A stretch of 56,291 nt of DNA from Planctomycetota bacterium (GTDB lineage Bacteria; Planctomycetota; UBA1135), in assembly GCA_003696625.1 (NCBI GenBank), contig RFGR01000113.1, positions 1 to 56,291 of the forward strand, in the 5' to 3' direction. Shown here piece by piece: positions 30,478 to 39,900 of this stretch. The number at the start of each line of letters is the position of its first letter. The stretch's first letter is position 1. The position numbers were made by a program, and so were the translations under genes. The notes beneath the pieces are model-generated. The model was not told the origin of the DNA and ran no database searches. It worked only from the letters and a program-made list of their open reading frames with translations.

Positions 30478-33132
30478 ATGCCTCGCAAGATCCTGCTGCC
30501 GCTCGCCGTCCTGATCCTGGGCGCCCTGGGCTTGCTCCTGCTGAGCGGTCCACCCGGAGGAACGGGCGGCGCCGGCGAAGCAGAGACCGCGGTCCCGGGC
30601 CCGACCCCGGATCCGGCCGGCGACGCCCGGCCGACGGCCGAAACGGGCGGCGGCGGAGGATCCGGAACCCGGGTCCAACTCGCCCCCGACACCCGGACAG
30701 CCGACCGCCGGGAGGAGGGGATCCCCTCCTTCATCGGTCGGGTGCTCCTGCCGGACGGGCGACCGGCCGCCGGAGCGACGGTCGAGGCCTGGGGCATGTC
30801 CGGCTGGGCGGTGATGCTGGACCCCCGCCGACCGGTTCTCGCCCGGTTCCGCGAGGAATGCGGCCCGGACGGCCGCTTCGCCCTGCCGGAGGTCACCCGT
30901 GACGGCCTCCGCTTCCTGCTGCGCGCCCGGACCGAGGAACTTCCCTTCGTCGAACTCGCCAACCTCCCGGTCCTCCCCGGGCGCACCCGCGACCTGGGCG
31001 ACCTGCGCCTCCGGCCCGGCTTCGAGGTCCGCGGCGTGGTGAGCGGGCCGGCCGGCGAGCCCGTCCGCTTCGGCCGGGTCGTGCCGGTGCCCGAGTTGGA
31101 CTCGGCCGCCTTCCCGGTCGGCCGCCTCCAGACCGCCCCGGCCCTGCCCGGCTACGAGGCGGCCACCGACGCCGGCGGCGCCTTCGTCCTCCGGCGGCTG
31201 CCCCCCGGCCGTTATCGCCTGCGCGCCTCCGGGCCGGGCTATGTCGAGGGTCTGTCGGCGGCGGTCAAGGCCGGCCCGGGCGAGACCGTCTCCGGGATCG
31301 AGATCCAGCTCGCCGCCGCCTCGGTCCTGACCGGATTCGTCCTCGGCCCCGACCGCCAGGGGGTCGGCGGAGCCGCCCTCCGCTTCGAGGCGGAAGGGTT
31401 GATCCTGAGCGGCGAGAGCGCCGACGACGGCGGCTTCCGTTTCGACGTCCCGGAAGGGATCGAACGGGCCCGGCTGCGGGCGGCCGCCGACGGCTGGTTC
31501 CCGGCCTCGGTCGTCCTCCGCGGCGACGAACTCCGCCTACCGGTCGAGATCCTGCTGCAGCCGATGCCGCCGCTCGCCGGCTACGTCCAGGACGAGGCCG
31601 GCCGGGCGGTCGCCGGCGCCGAGGTGCGGCTGATCGAACTCTCCCGCAGCCGGGACCCGAGCGGCGACCCCTCCCGCCTGAGCGCGGCCGCGGCCACCGT
31701 CAGCGGCGGGGACGGCACCTTCCAGCTCCAGCCGGCGGTCAGCCGGACCTGGGAACGGCGGTTCCGGGTCGTGGCCTGGTCCGAGGACCACGCCCCGGGC
31801 TGGTCCGAGACGGTCACCCTGGCCGAGAACGCCACCGAACCGCCGCCGGTGGTGGCGGTGACCCTTCCCCCCGGGCGGGTCGTGACCGGCAGGGTCGAGC
31901 TGCCGGCCGGCGGCCCCGCGGCCGGCGCCCGGGTCCACCTCCGCCGCCTGCTCGCCTCCCGACCGCCCGGCCGCCGGCCGGCGATGGGCGCCGACAGCCG
32001 CCGCCGGAGCACCATCCAGCGCACGACCAGCGCCGGCCCCGACGGCCGCTTCCGCTTCACCGGGGTCGCCGAGGGCGACTATCGGCTCGAGGCCTTCCTG
32101 CCCGGCTTCTCGCCGGCCGAGGACGAGGACTTCACCCTGCTGCCCGGGCCGCCGGTCGAACGGCTCCTCCGCCTGCGGGCGCCGGCGGCGCTCGAAGGCG
32201 AAGTGGTCGGCGATCTCGATCTGCTCGGCCGGCTGCGGGTGACCGTCGCCCGCAGCGGCACGGACCCGCTCGACGCGGCCGTGGACGACCGCGGCCGCTT
32301 CGCCCTGCCCGAACTCGCCCCAGGCGCCTACGACGTCGAGCTGCGCGAGGTCGACCCGGCCCTCGGCGCCGCCACCTTCCTGTTCGGCAGCGGCCGGCCG
32401 CTGGCGCGCCTCGCCGGGGTCGAGGTGGTGGAAGGCGAGACCAACTTCGTCACCCTGCAGGTCGACCTGACCGACCGGGCGGCGCTGCGCGGGCAGGTGA
32501 CCGTGAACGGGGAACCCCGGGCCGGGATGGGCGTGTTCCTGGTGCCGCGGGATCTCGGCGCCATGCGGGACCCACGACTCGGTTGGCGCACCATCGCCCG
32601 CCGCTTGCGCAGCACCAGCACCGACTTCCGCGGTGAGTACCGGCTGGCCGCGATCGATCCCGACGACTACTGGGTTGTGGTCCAGCCGCCGGGGCGGATG
32701 CCGAACGCGATCTTCCGCGGCGACGGCCCGGACACCGGCCCGCCGGGGCCGACTGGCCTCGCCCGGGCCGAGGTCCGGCTGGGCGAGGGGAACGAGCGGC
32801 GGCTCGACTTCGGCCTGCAGCTCGGCGGCGTCCGCGGCATCGCCCGGGTGGCCGCCGGCGACGACGGCCGCCTACGGCCGGTCCCACGCGGCAGCCGGAT
32901 CGTCCTGGAACCGGTCGGCCGGCCCGGCGTCGCGCCGCAGGTGGTCCAGGTCGGGCGCGGCGGCGTCTTCACGACCGAGGAGCTGCCGGCCGGCGACTGG
33001 CGCCTCTCGATCCGGATCCGCGGCGCCGAACTGCGGGACCTGTCGGTGCTCGTGCCGGCCGGGGCCTTCGCCGAGGTCGAGCCGGTCCTCCAACCCCGGA
33101 AGGGCGGCCGAAGCCGGGAGGATCGGCGGTGA
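30478..33132 (+). CDS. Anchored protein with multiple carboxypeptidase-regulatory-like domains
   Basis: An 884-residue protein with one N-terminal anchor (residues 1-22, LPLAVLILGALGLLLL). At least seven transthyretin-like carboxypeptidase-regulatory repeats follow, each opening with a G-x-V strand and an A-G-A-x-V turn. Examples are GRVLLPDGRPAAGATVEAWG near the start, LAGYVQDEAGRAVAGAEV in the middle and LRGQVTVNGEPRAGM late. These Ig-like beta-sandwiches are structural or adhesive modules at the envelope. No catalytic domain is seen. The start at 30478 is preferred because the 30430 ATG overlaps the proS start on the other strand. It is coupled by GTGA to the next gene, which has the same fold type. 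Confidence 0.8.
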   Translation: MPRKILLPLAVLILGALGLLLLSGPPGGTGGAGEAETAVPGPTPDPAGDARPTAETGGGGGSGTRVQLAPDTRTADRREEGIPSFIGRVLLPDGRPAAGATVEAWGMSGWAVMLDPRRPVLARFREECGPDGRFALPEVTRDGLRFLLRARTEELPFVELANLPVLPGRTRDLGDLRLRPGFEVRGVVSGPAGEPVRFGRVVPVPELDSAAFPVGRLQTAPALPGYEAATDAGGAFVLRRLPPGRYRLRASGPGYVEGLSAAVKAGPGETVSGIEIQLAAASVLTGFVLGPDRQGVGGAALRFEAEGLILSGESADDGGFRFDVPEGIERARLRAAADGWFPASVVLRGDELRLPVEILLQPMPPLAGYVQDEAGRAVAGAEVRLIELSRSRDPSGDPSRLSAAAATVSGGDGTFQLQPAVSRTWERRFRVVAWSEDHAPGWSETVTLAENATEPPPVVAVTLPPGRVVTGRVELPAGGPAAGARVHLRRLLASRPPGRRPAMGADSRRRSTIQRTTSAGPDGRFRFTGVAEGDYRLEAFLPGFSPAEDEDFTLLPGPPVERLLRLRAPAALEGEVVGDLDLLGRLRVTVARSGTDPLDAAVDDRGRFALPELAPGAYDVELREVDPALGAATFLFGSGRPLARLAGVEVVEGETNFVTLQVDLTDRAALRGQVTVNGEPRAGMGVFLVPRDLGAMRDPRLGWRTIARRLRSTSTDFRGEYRLAAIDPDDYWVVVQPPGRMPNAIFRGDGPDTGPPGPTGLARAEVRLGEGNERRLDFGLQLGGVRGIARVAAGDDGRLRPVPRGSRIVLEPVGRPGVAPQVVQVGRGGVFTTEELPAGDWRLSIRIRGAELRDLSVLVPAGAFAEVEPVLQPRKGGRSREDRR

Positions 33133-33995
33133 AGCTCCGCGCCACCGCCGCCGCCCTGCTGCTCCCGTTCGCCCTGGCCGCGGCGATGATCCTGATCGGC
33201 CACCGCGGCCTCGACGCCGGCGACGGGCCAGGCTGGGATCCCGGTCCCGATCCGCCGGTCCGCGAAGCGGCGCTTCCGGCCGACCGCCCGCTCCGGCTCG
33301 CCGTCACCGGCGCCGACGGTCGGCCGGCCGCCGGCGCCCTGGTCGTGGAGCTGGCGCCGACCTTGGCCGCCGGCCGCTGCGATCCGGAGGGGAGGGTCGA
33401 ACTCCCCCGCTTCGCCGACGGCCCGGTGCGCCTGATGGCCTGGGCGGAAGGACACGAGGTCTTCGGGCCGGCGGTGTTCGCGGCCGAGCCGGTGGAACCG
33501 CTGCCCTTGACCGCTCTCCGCCGCCCGGACCTCCGCCCCACCGCCGAAACGACCGAGCGGGAGCGGCGGTTGCGCCTTCGGCGGGCCGACGACCGGACGC
33601 CGATCGCGGGCGCGCTGGTGCTCGCCCGTCCCGCCACCGACCCCGACTCGGCACCGGTCCTCGCCTTCACCGACGAGGAAGGCCGGGCGGTGCTGCCCGG
33701 TCTACCGGAGGGCGCCCTCGAGATCGAAGCCTTCTCCCCGGGCCTGCCGCCGCTGCCGGCCTGGCGCCTGGCCGCCGGCGGCGGCCTCGAACTGAGGGCC
33801 CGCTGCGGCGACCTCTTCCTCGACGGCCTCGAGCCGGGCCGGGTCCTCACCGGCGAGCGCCTGGACGAGCCGGCTGCCCTGCCGGCCCAGCTCGTCCCCG
33901 ACTCCGGCGAGGTCCGCTACGGTCCACTGCCGGTCGGCCGCTACCGCTTCCGTTGCGGCGGTCGGGAATGGGAAGAGGAGGTCGAGTCGGACTGA
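33129..33995 (+). CDS. Short carboxypeptidase-regulatory-like membrane protein
   Basis: A 288-residue protein with GTG start overlapping the previous stop (GTGA). The N-terminal anchor is LRATAAALLLPFALAAAMIL. Two or three Ig-like regulatory repeats follow: LAVTGADGRPAAGALVVEL, then RLRRADDRTPIAGALVLARP and a closing LPVGRYRFRCGGREWEEEVE. It looks like a truncated relative of the preceding protein and may act with it. Its 3' end overlaps the convergent cupin gene by 55 bases, so both coding ends are constrained on two strands. Function unknown. Confidence 0.75.
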   Translation: MKLRATAAALLLPFALAAAMILIGHRGLDAGDGPGWDPGPDPPVREAALPADRPLRLAVTGADGRPAAGALVVELAPTLAAGRCDPEGRVELPRFADGPVRLMAWAEGHEVFGPAVFAAEPVEPLPLTALRRPDLRPTAETTERERRLRLRRADDRTPIAGALVLARPATDPDSAPVLAFTDEEGRAVLPGLPEGALEIEAFSPGLPPLPAWRLAAGGGLELRARCGDLFLDGLEPGRVLTGERLDEPAALPAQLVPDSGEVRYGPLPVGRYRFRCGGREWEEEVESD

Positions 33996-34465
33996 TCCGG
34001 ACCGGTGGCGGGGAACACCACGTCGAACTCCGCCGGCTGGGGCGGGCTGAACAACGCCCGCAACGCCACCGCCCCCTCGACGGCGTGGGCGGTCCGCCGC
34101 GGCAGCAGGAAGGCGTCGCCGGGCTCGAGCGGATAGCTGCGCCAGTCGGCCGCCCTGGTCGGGAAGCCGGCTCCCGGCGGCCCGACCCGCAGCCGCCCGT
34201 GGCCGGCGACCACGAACAACCACTCCTCCCGATCCCGATGGAGGTGCTCGCCGACCCCTGCCGGCAGGGCCCAGAGGCGCAGGTCGGCGTCCGGCGCCCG
34301 CCAAACCTCGCTCTCGGCCTCGCCGCCGGCCGGCGGGTGATCGGCCACCCAGGCCGTCTCGTTCCGGTAGCGGAAGTCCGGGGCGGTGGTCTGGCAGCCG
34401 GGCGGCGCCAGGAGGACCGGCGCGAGGCCGAGCGCGAGGAGGAGACGACGGATCGGGAGGATCAT
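33941..34465 (-). CDS. Cupin-domain lipoprotein
   Basis: A 174-residue protein starting MILPIRRLLLALGLAPVLLA, with the lipobox-like APPGC at C27. A single cupin barrel has motif 1 GEHLHRDREEWLFVVAGHGRL, with the His-x-His and Glu metal ligands, and motif 2 PGDAFLLPRRTAHAV, with the second His. Likely a small-molecule-binding or isomerising protein in the periplasm. The ATG overlaps the stop of the upstream GT-C gene (ATGA), suggesting a shared pathway. The C-terminal tail is Ser-rich and lies within the convergent overlap. Confidence 0.8.
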   Translation of the reverse strand: MILPIRRLLLALGLAPVLLAPPGCQTTAPDFRYRNETAWVADHPPAGGEAESEVWRAPDADLRLWALPAGVGEHLHRDREEWLFVVAGHGRLRVGPPGAGFPTRAADWRSYPLEPGDAFLLPRRTAHAVEGAVALRALFSPPQPAEFDVVFPATGPDQSDSTSSSHSRPPQRKR

Positions 34466-36120
34466 GGTTCGTAGGGCTGGAGGAGATCCTCCTCCGGCAG
34501 GGTTCCCGGCAGGAAGCGGAGGACCGGTCGGTCGCCCAGCCCCAGTTCGGCCAACGCCGCCCGGGTCCGGCCCGGCGTGGACAGCTCCCGCAGGATCACC
34601 GGACGATCGGCCGGAAAGGGAGGAAGGTCCGGGAGGAAGAGCTTGCCGGGATCGACCGCCAACGGCGGCCGCGGGATCAGGACCACCGCGTCGGCCGGCG
34701 CCGCGGCCGCCGCCGCCTGCGGCCGCCACCGCTCCCGGGCCTGGTCCTCGGCGAGTCGGAACCGGACCAGGAAGAGGACCGGCCCGGCCACGACCGCCGC
34801 CAACGGCAGGGCCCGGCGCCAGGCCGGCGGGGCCTGCTCGAGCAGAACCAGGGCGCCGATCAGGAGCAGGCCCAGGCTCTCGAAGGCGTAGAGCGGCCCG
34901 AGGTAGGCCCAGTGTCCGGAGTACCAGTGGAAGGCGTAGGCGAACGGCAGCAGCACGGCCAGGGCGAGGCCGGCGCCGCCGTCACGCCGGCGGAGGCGCC
35001 ACAGCCCCCAGAAGCCGAGGGCGACGGCGCCGAGGATTCCGAACAGGGCGACCGACCAGCGACCGGCCTGGCGCAGGAGGCCGGTCAGCGGATCGCCGTT
35101 GCCGTAGACGTCCAGCGGCTGGCCGGCCCGCGGATGGCCGGCCGGGAAGAAGGGGCCGAAATCGCGGGCGTAGAGCTGATAGGGCGAGAGCAGCCACTCC
35201 CCGGTCAGGGCGTGGTCATAGCACAACGAGGCGGCCAGGAACGGCAGCCCGCCGAGCACCGCTGCGGCCACGGCCGCCGGGCCCGGCGCCGGGCGGCCGT
35301 CCTCGCCGCGGCGGAGGAGCGCCGGCAGGCAGGCCAGGGCGAAGACGACGCCGGTCAGGGGCCGGCAGAGGAAGATCCAGCCGGCGACGGCACCGAGCCC
35401 GACCGCGGCCGCCCGGCCGCCGCTCCGACGCAGGCGGAGGAGCAGCAGGAAGCCGGCCAGCGCCGCCGGCAACGTGAAGGCCTCGGACTGGAAGGAGCTG
35501 GTGACGAGCAGGAAGAAGGGACTGGTGGCCAGGAGCAGCGCCGCCCGGTCGGGAGCGGCCAGGCCGTAGCGGCGGGCGAGGCGATGGAGGAGCAGGACCG
35601 AGAGCAACCCGGCCAGGACCGGTCCGAACGCCGCCGGCAGTCCGGCGGCCCGCAGCGGTGCCAGGAAGAGGGCCGGGCCCGGGGCGTACTTCGAGAAGCG
35701 CAGGCCGCGCTCGGCGTCCTCGTACACCTGGCGCCGGTGGGTCGGACAGTGGGCGACCGGATCGGCGTAGGGCCGATGGCCGAGAGGCGCCGCCAGGCGG
35801 CCGGAGGCGAAGGTGTCGGCCTGGAACAGGATCGCCGCCTCGTCGTTCGTGACGGTGGTCGGCAGGCGCAGGTGGGCGGCGCCGCCCAGGACGGCGGTGC
35901 AAACCAGCGCCAAGCCGAGGGCGAGCCCGGTCGGGCGTGGCGGCGTCGAGGGCACCAGCCGAGCCAGGACGAGCACCAGCGGCAGGACCAGGGCGGCGCC
36001 GGCCAAATCCCCCGGCTGGAGGATCCGGGCGTCGAGCCAGGGCGCCGCCAGGCCGGGCAGGGCGCCGGCCGCCAGGGCCAGCACCAGCCCGCGCACTCTC
36101 GGCCCCCTGGCGTCGCTCAC
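34462..36120 (-). CDS. GT-C-family glycosyltransferase-like membrane protein
   Basis: A 552-residue polytopic protein with GTG start. The first exoplasmic loop has NDEAAILFQADTFASGRLA, the D-E acidic pair typical of ArnT/PMT-like GT-C enzymes that use polyprenyl-phosphate sugars. GLRFSKYAPGPALFLAP and RPLTGVVFALA follow. About twelve hydrophobic helices are visible up to residue 440. The C-terminal ~110 residues are a soluble domain beginning ADAVVLIPRPPL. That tail resembles the tail domain found on separate anchored proteins near the other GT-C genes, which supports the idea that those partners are detached tails. A cupin lipoprotein is co-encoded. Confidence 0.8.
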   Translation of the reverse strand: MSDARGPRVRGLVLALAAGALPGLAAPWLDARILQPGDLAGAALVLPLVLVLARLVPSTPPRPTGLALGLALVCTAVLGGAAHLRLPTTVTNDEAAILFQADTFASGRLAAPLGHRPYADPVAHCPTHRRQVYEDAERGLRFSKYAPGPALFLAPLRAAGLPAAFGPVLAGLLSVLLLHRLARRYGLAAPDRAALLLATSPFFLLVTSSFQSEAFTLPAALAGFLLLLRLRRSGGRAAAVGLGAVAGWIFLCRPLTGVVFALACLPALLRRGEDGRPAPGPAAVAAAVLGGLPFLAASLCYDHALTGEWLLSPYQLYARDFGPFFPAGHPRAGQPLDVYGNGDPLTGLLRQAGRWSVALFGILGAVALGFWGLWRLRRRDGGAGLALAVLLPFAYAFHWYSGHWAYLGPLYAFESLGLLLIGALVLLEQAPPAWRRALPLAAVVAGPVLFLVRFRLAEDQARERWRPQAAAAAAPADAVVLIPRPPLAVDPGKLFLPDLPPFPADRPVILRELSTPGRTRAALAELGLGDRPVLRFLPGTLPEEDLLQPYEP

Positions 36121-36126
36121 GCCGCC

Positions 36127-36132
36127 AGGATA
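36127..36132 (-). promoter_or_regulatory. -10-like TATCCT for the GT-C/cupin operon
   Basis: TATCCT on the minus strand ends 6 bases before the GTG at 36120, a leaderless arrangement. It lies in the 41-base gap after the BNR gene, so the GT-C gene can be expressed independently. Confidence 0.45.
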
Positions 36133-36161
36133 GCCGGCGCCGGCCCGGCGCCGCGCTCAGC

Positions 36162-38768
36162 TCAGGGCGAGACCTTCAGGGCGGAGAAGGGGAAGATCTC
36201 CCCCGGTCCCAGGGTAGCGGTGACCTCGAGCCGGATCGCCCCCGGCCCAGGCAGCGCCAGCGGCACCCGGGTGTCGGCGTAGACCGCCGCGTGCAGGGAG
36301 GTGCTGGTCCGGGCCAGCTCGAGGCCGGTGGCGAGGTCGAAGGCCACCAGCTCGACGCTGCCGATGTTCGGGCCGCTGAAGGTCCAGAGTTCGACCGCGC
36401 TGGCGTTGCCCTCCCATTCCAGCCGCGACTGATCGGTGGTCGCGTACCGGAAGAAGTTGTCGACGTCGGTCAAGCCGCGCCGAGCCAGAGCGTCCCAGGT
36501 GGCCGTGGACCAGGGCCAGGGGCGGGACGGCTGCGGGTTGGCCGGGTCGTTCGGGGCGAAGAAGGTCAGGTTGGCGTGCCGGCTGCTCAGGACCGAGTCG
36601 AAGGGCAGAATCGTCCAGGAGGAGCCGGGAAGGTCGTAGGAGAAGGCGATGCCCCGTTCGGTGCCGGCGATCAGCATCCGGTCGCTGCTGAAGATCGGCG
36701 AGCAGCGGATCGCCTCGGCCCAAACGTGGGGCCAGGCGCCGCCGACCGACTCCCAGACCGGCACCGGCGCCGACAGGTCGAGCTTCTTCGGACCGGCGCC
36801 CCAGGTGATCGCGTAGATCACCGGCCGGAGGGCGAAGTCGTCGCCGAGGCTGAGACCGCGGATGGCGCCGTCGAGGCCCGGGAAGTAGAGCGGGTTGACC
36901 ACCACGCCAGTCGGGTGGTCGTAGATCTCGTAGAGGTAGGGCGGGCTGTCGATGGCGGCGAACAAGCGCGGGTTGCCGGGCCGCGACCAGGTCGGGTCGA
37001 GGACCAGGGCGTCGATGGTCTCGCCCTGGAAGGAGGCCAACGGCACCCAGACGGCGTCGTCCAGCCGGTAGAGCTTGTCCCAACCGGCGCCGTAGACGTC
37101 GGTTCGGGCCGAGAGCGGCCAGGTCCGGTAGGTGGGAGCGACCACCATGCGCAGAAACTCGGGGACCACGGCGCCGTTCACGTCGTGGTCGATCGGTTCG
37201 AGGGTGAGGCCGCCGTCCAAACTCCGGTAGTTGGCGCCCTTGCCGCCCATGAAGACGGCCAGGTCGGTGCCGGGCCCGATGGTCGAGGCGTCGTAGGCCG
37301 GCGAGAAGGCGACCGACTTCGGGCTGCCGATGAAGCCCGGGCCCATCAGGAAGCCGCTCGCTCCGAGCAGGTTCGACGGCGGCCGCGAGGTGTCGAACCA
37401 GTAGTTCGCGCCGGAGATGCCGGCGATCATCACCGCGCCGTCGGCGACGTAGTGGGGCGAGATCGCAACGTCCCGCTGGTAGTGGTTGCGCACCCCGGCC
37501 AGGGTCTGGGTAGTGCCGGTGTCGAGGTCGGCCAAGAGGGTGCCCGAGCCGTCGGCGGCGCCGAAGGCGAGGCGCTCGCCGGAGGGCCCGAGGGTGACGG
37601 CCAGGTTGCGGGTGTTCAGCTCGACCCGAACCGAGCCCTGGCGCCAGTCCAGGCCGCGGTCGCGGCTGAGGAAGAAGCCCTCCTCACGGCCGAAGAAGAC
37701 GGTGCCGTCGGTGGTGTAGTCGGGCGAGACGGCCAGCGCCAGGTAGTCCGGGTGGGACTGGTTGTGGACCTCTTCCTCGAGGATGAAATCCTGGTGATTG
37801 CCGGAATCGCTCCAGGTGGCGCCGCCGTCGGTGCTGAGCAGGATGCCCGGCGCGGTCGGTGCGACATGCGGGTCGGGGTACTGCTCGAGGGCGGCGAAGA
37901 AGTCCTGGCGGCCGTTCGGGCCGAGACCGGCGGCGAGGCCGCGCACCGGCCAGTCGACGTCGAGGACCTTGCTCCAGGTGGCCCCGAAGTCGGTGCTGCG
38001 CCAGAACTCGCCGTGCTGCCCGGAAGCCGCCGCCGGATCCTGGCGGCCGCGGCCGAGGACCACGATCCCGGAGACGCTGAAGTCGCGGGCGTGCTGGATC
38101 GCGGTGATCTTGTCGTCGGTGGCGCTGGTGGCCGGGGTCGAGAACTGGCTGTGGACGGACCAGGTGGAGCCGCCGTCGTCGCTCAGGTAGAGCTTGCCGC
38201 CGATCGAGGCCAGGACCTGGCGGGCCGGGCCGACCGGGGCGGCGGGGTCGAAGTCGCCGGGCACCGCGACCTGGGCGTTCGGATCGTTGACGCCGGTGGT
38301 CAGGACGGCCTGCCAGGGGCTCCCCGGCGCCGGGCAGGCGTAGACGGTGCCCCGACCGGTGACCAGGAAGGCCGGGCCGGAGCCGCCGTCCGGGGCCGCC
38401 AGGTGGACCACCGCCCGGTCGTCCGGCGGCAGCCCCTGATTGGCCTCGACCGCCTGACCGGAGCCGGGCTGGGTGGTCCAGACCCCGGCGCCGAGGCCGG
38501 CCAGCAGGAACACTCCGCCGGAGGAATGGGGCCACCAGGCCGCCCGCATCGGGGCATGGAAGTCGAGACCGCCGCCGCCGATCGCGTTCCAGGAGCGGCC
38601 CTGGTCGCGGGTATAGAGAAAGCGGCCGACATCGTTGCCGGTGATCACGATCTCGATCTCGGAACCGATCCGGGCGACCGCCACGCCCCGGACCGTGTCG
38701 TGCGGGGTGTGGAAGAAGGGCAGGGGAGAGTCGAGGAGAGGAAGGAGGAGGCCGAGCGTCGGAAGCAT
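36162..38768 (-). CDS. Secreted BNR/Asp-box repeat protein
   Basis: An 868-residue exported protein with a short N-terminal signal (MLPTLGLLLPLLDSPLPFF). It contains repeated Asp-box motifs S-x-D-x-G-x-T-W: STDFGATWS, LSTDGGATWS, LSDDGGSTWS and the variants TRDQGRSWN, LSRDRGLDWR. These mark sialidase/sortilin/VPS10-like beta-propellers, and the number of boxes suggests two propellers. No sialidase catalytic Arg triad or FRIP motif is seen, so it is probably a binding protein. The C-terminal ~130 residues form a separate beta domain ending FPFSALKVSP. Cell-surface location inferred. Confidence 0.82.
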   Translation of the reverse strand: MLPTLGLLLPLLDSPLPFFHTPHDTVRGVAVARIGSEIEIVITGNDVGRFLYTRDQGRSWNAIGGGGLDFHAPMRAAWWPHSSGGVFLLAGLGAGVWTTQPGSGQAVEANQGLPPDDRAVVHLAAPDGGSGPAFLVTGRGTVYACPAPGSPWQAVLTTGVNDPNAQVAVPGDFDPAAPVGPARQVLASIGGKLYLSDDGGSTWSVHSQFSTPATSATDDKITAIQHARDFSVSGIVVLGRGRQDPAAASGQHGEFWRSTDFGATWSKVLDVDWPVRGLAAGLGPNGRQDFFAALEQYPDPHVAPTAPGILLSTDGGATWSDSGNHQDFILEEEVHNQSHPDYLALAVSPDYTTDGTVFFGREEGFFLSRDRGLDWRQGSVRVELNTRNLAVTLGPSGERLAFGAADGSGTLLADLDTGTTQTLAGVRNHYQRDVAISPHYVADGAVMIAGISGANYWFDTSRPPSNLLGASGFLMGPGFIGSPKSVAFSPAYDASTIGPGTDLAVFMGGKGANYRSLDGGLTLEPIDHDVNGAVVPEFLRMVVAPTYRTWPLSARTDVYGAGWDKLYRLDDAVWVPLASFQGETIDALVLDPTWSRPGNPRLFAAIDSPPYLYEIYDHPTGVVVNPLYFPGLDGAIRGLSLGDDFALRPVIYAITWGAGPKKLDLSAPVPVWESVGGAWPHVWAEAIRCSPIFSSDRMLIAGTERGIAFSYDLPGSSWTILPFDSVLSSRHANLTFFAPNDPANPQPSRPWPWSTATWDALARRGLTDVDNFFRYATTDQSRLEWEGNASAVELWTFSGPNIGSVELVAFDLATGLELARTSTSLHAAVYADTRVPLALPGPGAIRLEVTATLGPGEIFPFSALKVSP

Positions 38769-38925
38769 GGAAACCGACCCGCCGCCGCCGGCAGCGGGGA
38801 AGGGAGAAGGTGAGGGGAGGAGGAGGCGGCCGTCCGGCGGCGGTCCGTCGCGCCGCGGCCTCTTCCGAGTATCCCACGAAATCGGGAGTTCGGACGAAGA
38901 AAACCCGTTCCAACCGAGAGCGGCC

Positions 38926-38931
38926 TAGAAT
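38926..38931 (+). promoter_or_regulatory. -10-like TAGAAT for anchored protein 1
   Basis: TAGAAT ends 6 bases before the GTG at 38938. Hexamer and spacing are identical to those at mqnC. It predicts a leaderless mRNA for the first anchored-protein/GT-C pair. Confidence 0.5.
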
Positions 38932-38937
38932 CCGGGC

Positions 38938-39900
38938 GTGGAACGGAGGACGGCGGTCGACCGGCTGGTCCGGGGACTGGCCCGGATGCATCTCGCGCTG
39001 GCCCTGGTCCCGCTGCTCTTCCTGGCCGCGGCGCTGGCCCGGGCGGCCGGCGCCGGCTTCACCCCGGCCCCGGACGACTACCCCCGAGTCCGCTACCGGC
39101 CCGGTCCGGCGGCCGACGTGGTCCTGGCCACCTGGCGCCAAGCCGGAATCGACCCGGCCGACCGAGTGGTGGCGGTCTGGGGGCTGGCCGACGCCGGCCG
39201 GGAGCCGGAACCGGACGGTCCGGGCCTTGGCACCGCGCTGCGCCTGGCGGAGGCGGGGGCCCGCCTGCGGCTGTGCGACCCGCGCCTCGCCGGTCGCACC
39301 CTGGATCTGCCGGCTGGGGGCCGGACCGAGGTCGAAGCCGACCCCTGGAGCGCCCTGGACGGCGCGACCGACCTCCTCCTCGACAGCGACCTGCCGCTGT
39401 TCGCCGGCGCCGACCCCGACCGACTGGCCGCCGCCCTGCCGCCGGGCGGCGGGGTCTTCGACTGCCTGGAGGCGCTCGACGGCCCGGCGCTGCGGGACCG
39501 CGGCCTGGCCTGGTTCCCAGTCGGCGGCCCCGGCTGGCCCCCATGGCTGGACCCGGACTTCCGCGCCTTCGCCGACCGACTGCGGGACGAACTCCCCGCC
39601 GACGCCCGCCTCCTGCTCTGGCCGGAGAGGCCCCCGGTGCCCTCCCCCCGCGGGCGCTGGTATCTGTTGTTGGCCTACGAGCTGGCCCCCCGGGCCGTGC
39701 TCCTGCCCGAACCCGAGCTGGCCAGCGGCACCGCGGTCCAGTACCGGCAGTGGGTCCGGCGCCTCGGCAGCGGCTTCGACCGGAGCCCGGCCGCCGCCCG
39801 GGCGGTCGCGGAGAAGGAGGGGGCCACCCACCTGCTGCGGTTCGTGCCGCGGGCCGATTTCCGGGCCGAGGACTGGCGGCTCGAGGAGGTTCGGCGATGA
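38938..39900 (+). CDS. Anchored protein with degenerate UDP-glucose-dehydrogenase C-domain (copy 1)
   Basis: A 320-residue protein with GTG start. A single transmembrane helix (about 17-37) follows an Arg-rich N-terminus, predicting the rest to be exoplasmic. Residues ~76-198 resemble the UDP-glucose dehydrogenase C-terminal domain: RVVAVWGL, then LRLAEAGARLRLCDP, then DPWSALDGATDLLL and a late VFDC strand. The counterparts in the Ugd at 45.4 kb are FAVWGL, RGLLERGAAVRAFDP, DPYQALEGADALIL and IFDG. The FKPNTDD loop of true enzymes is missing. Residues 205-320 are a tail domain shared with the proteins at 16.1 and 42.9 kb (PRGRWYLLL, GTAVQYRQWV, GATHLLRF). Function unknown. Confidence 0.7.
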   Translation: MERRTAVDRLVRGLARMHLALALVPLLFLAAALARAAGAGFTPAPDDYPRVRYRPGPAADVVLATWRQAGIDPADRVVAVWGLADAGREPEPDGPGLGTALRLAEAGARLRLCDPRLAGRTLDLPAGGRTEVEADPWSALDGATDLLLDSDLPLFAGADPDRLAAALPPGGGVFDCLEALDGPALRDRGLAWFPVGGPGWPPWLDPDFRAFADRLRDELPADARLLLWPERPPVPSPRGRWYLLLAYELAPRAVLLPEPELASGTAVQYRQWVRRLGSGFDRSPAAARAVAEKEGATHLLRFVPRADFRAEDWRLEEVRR

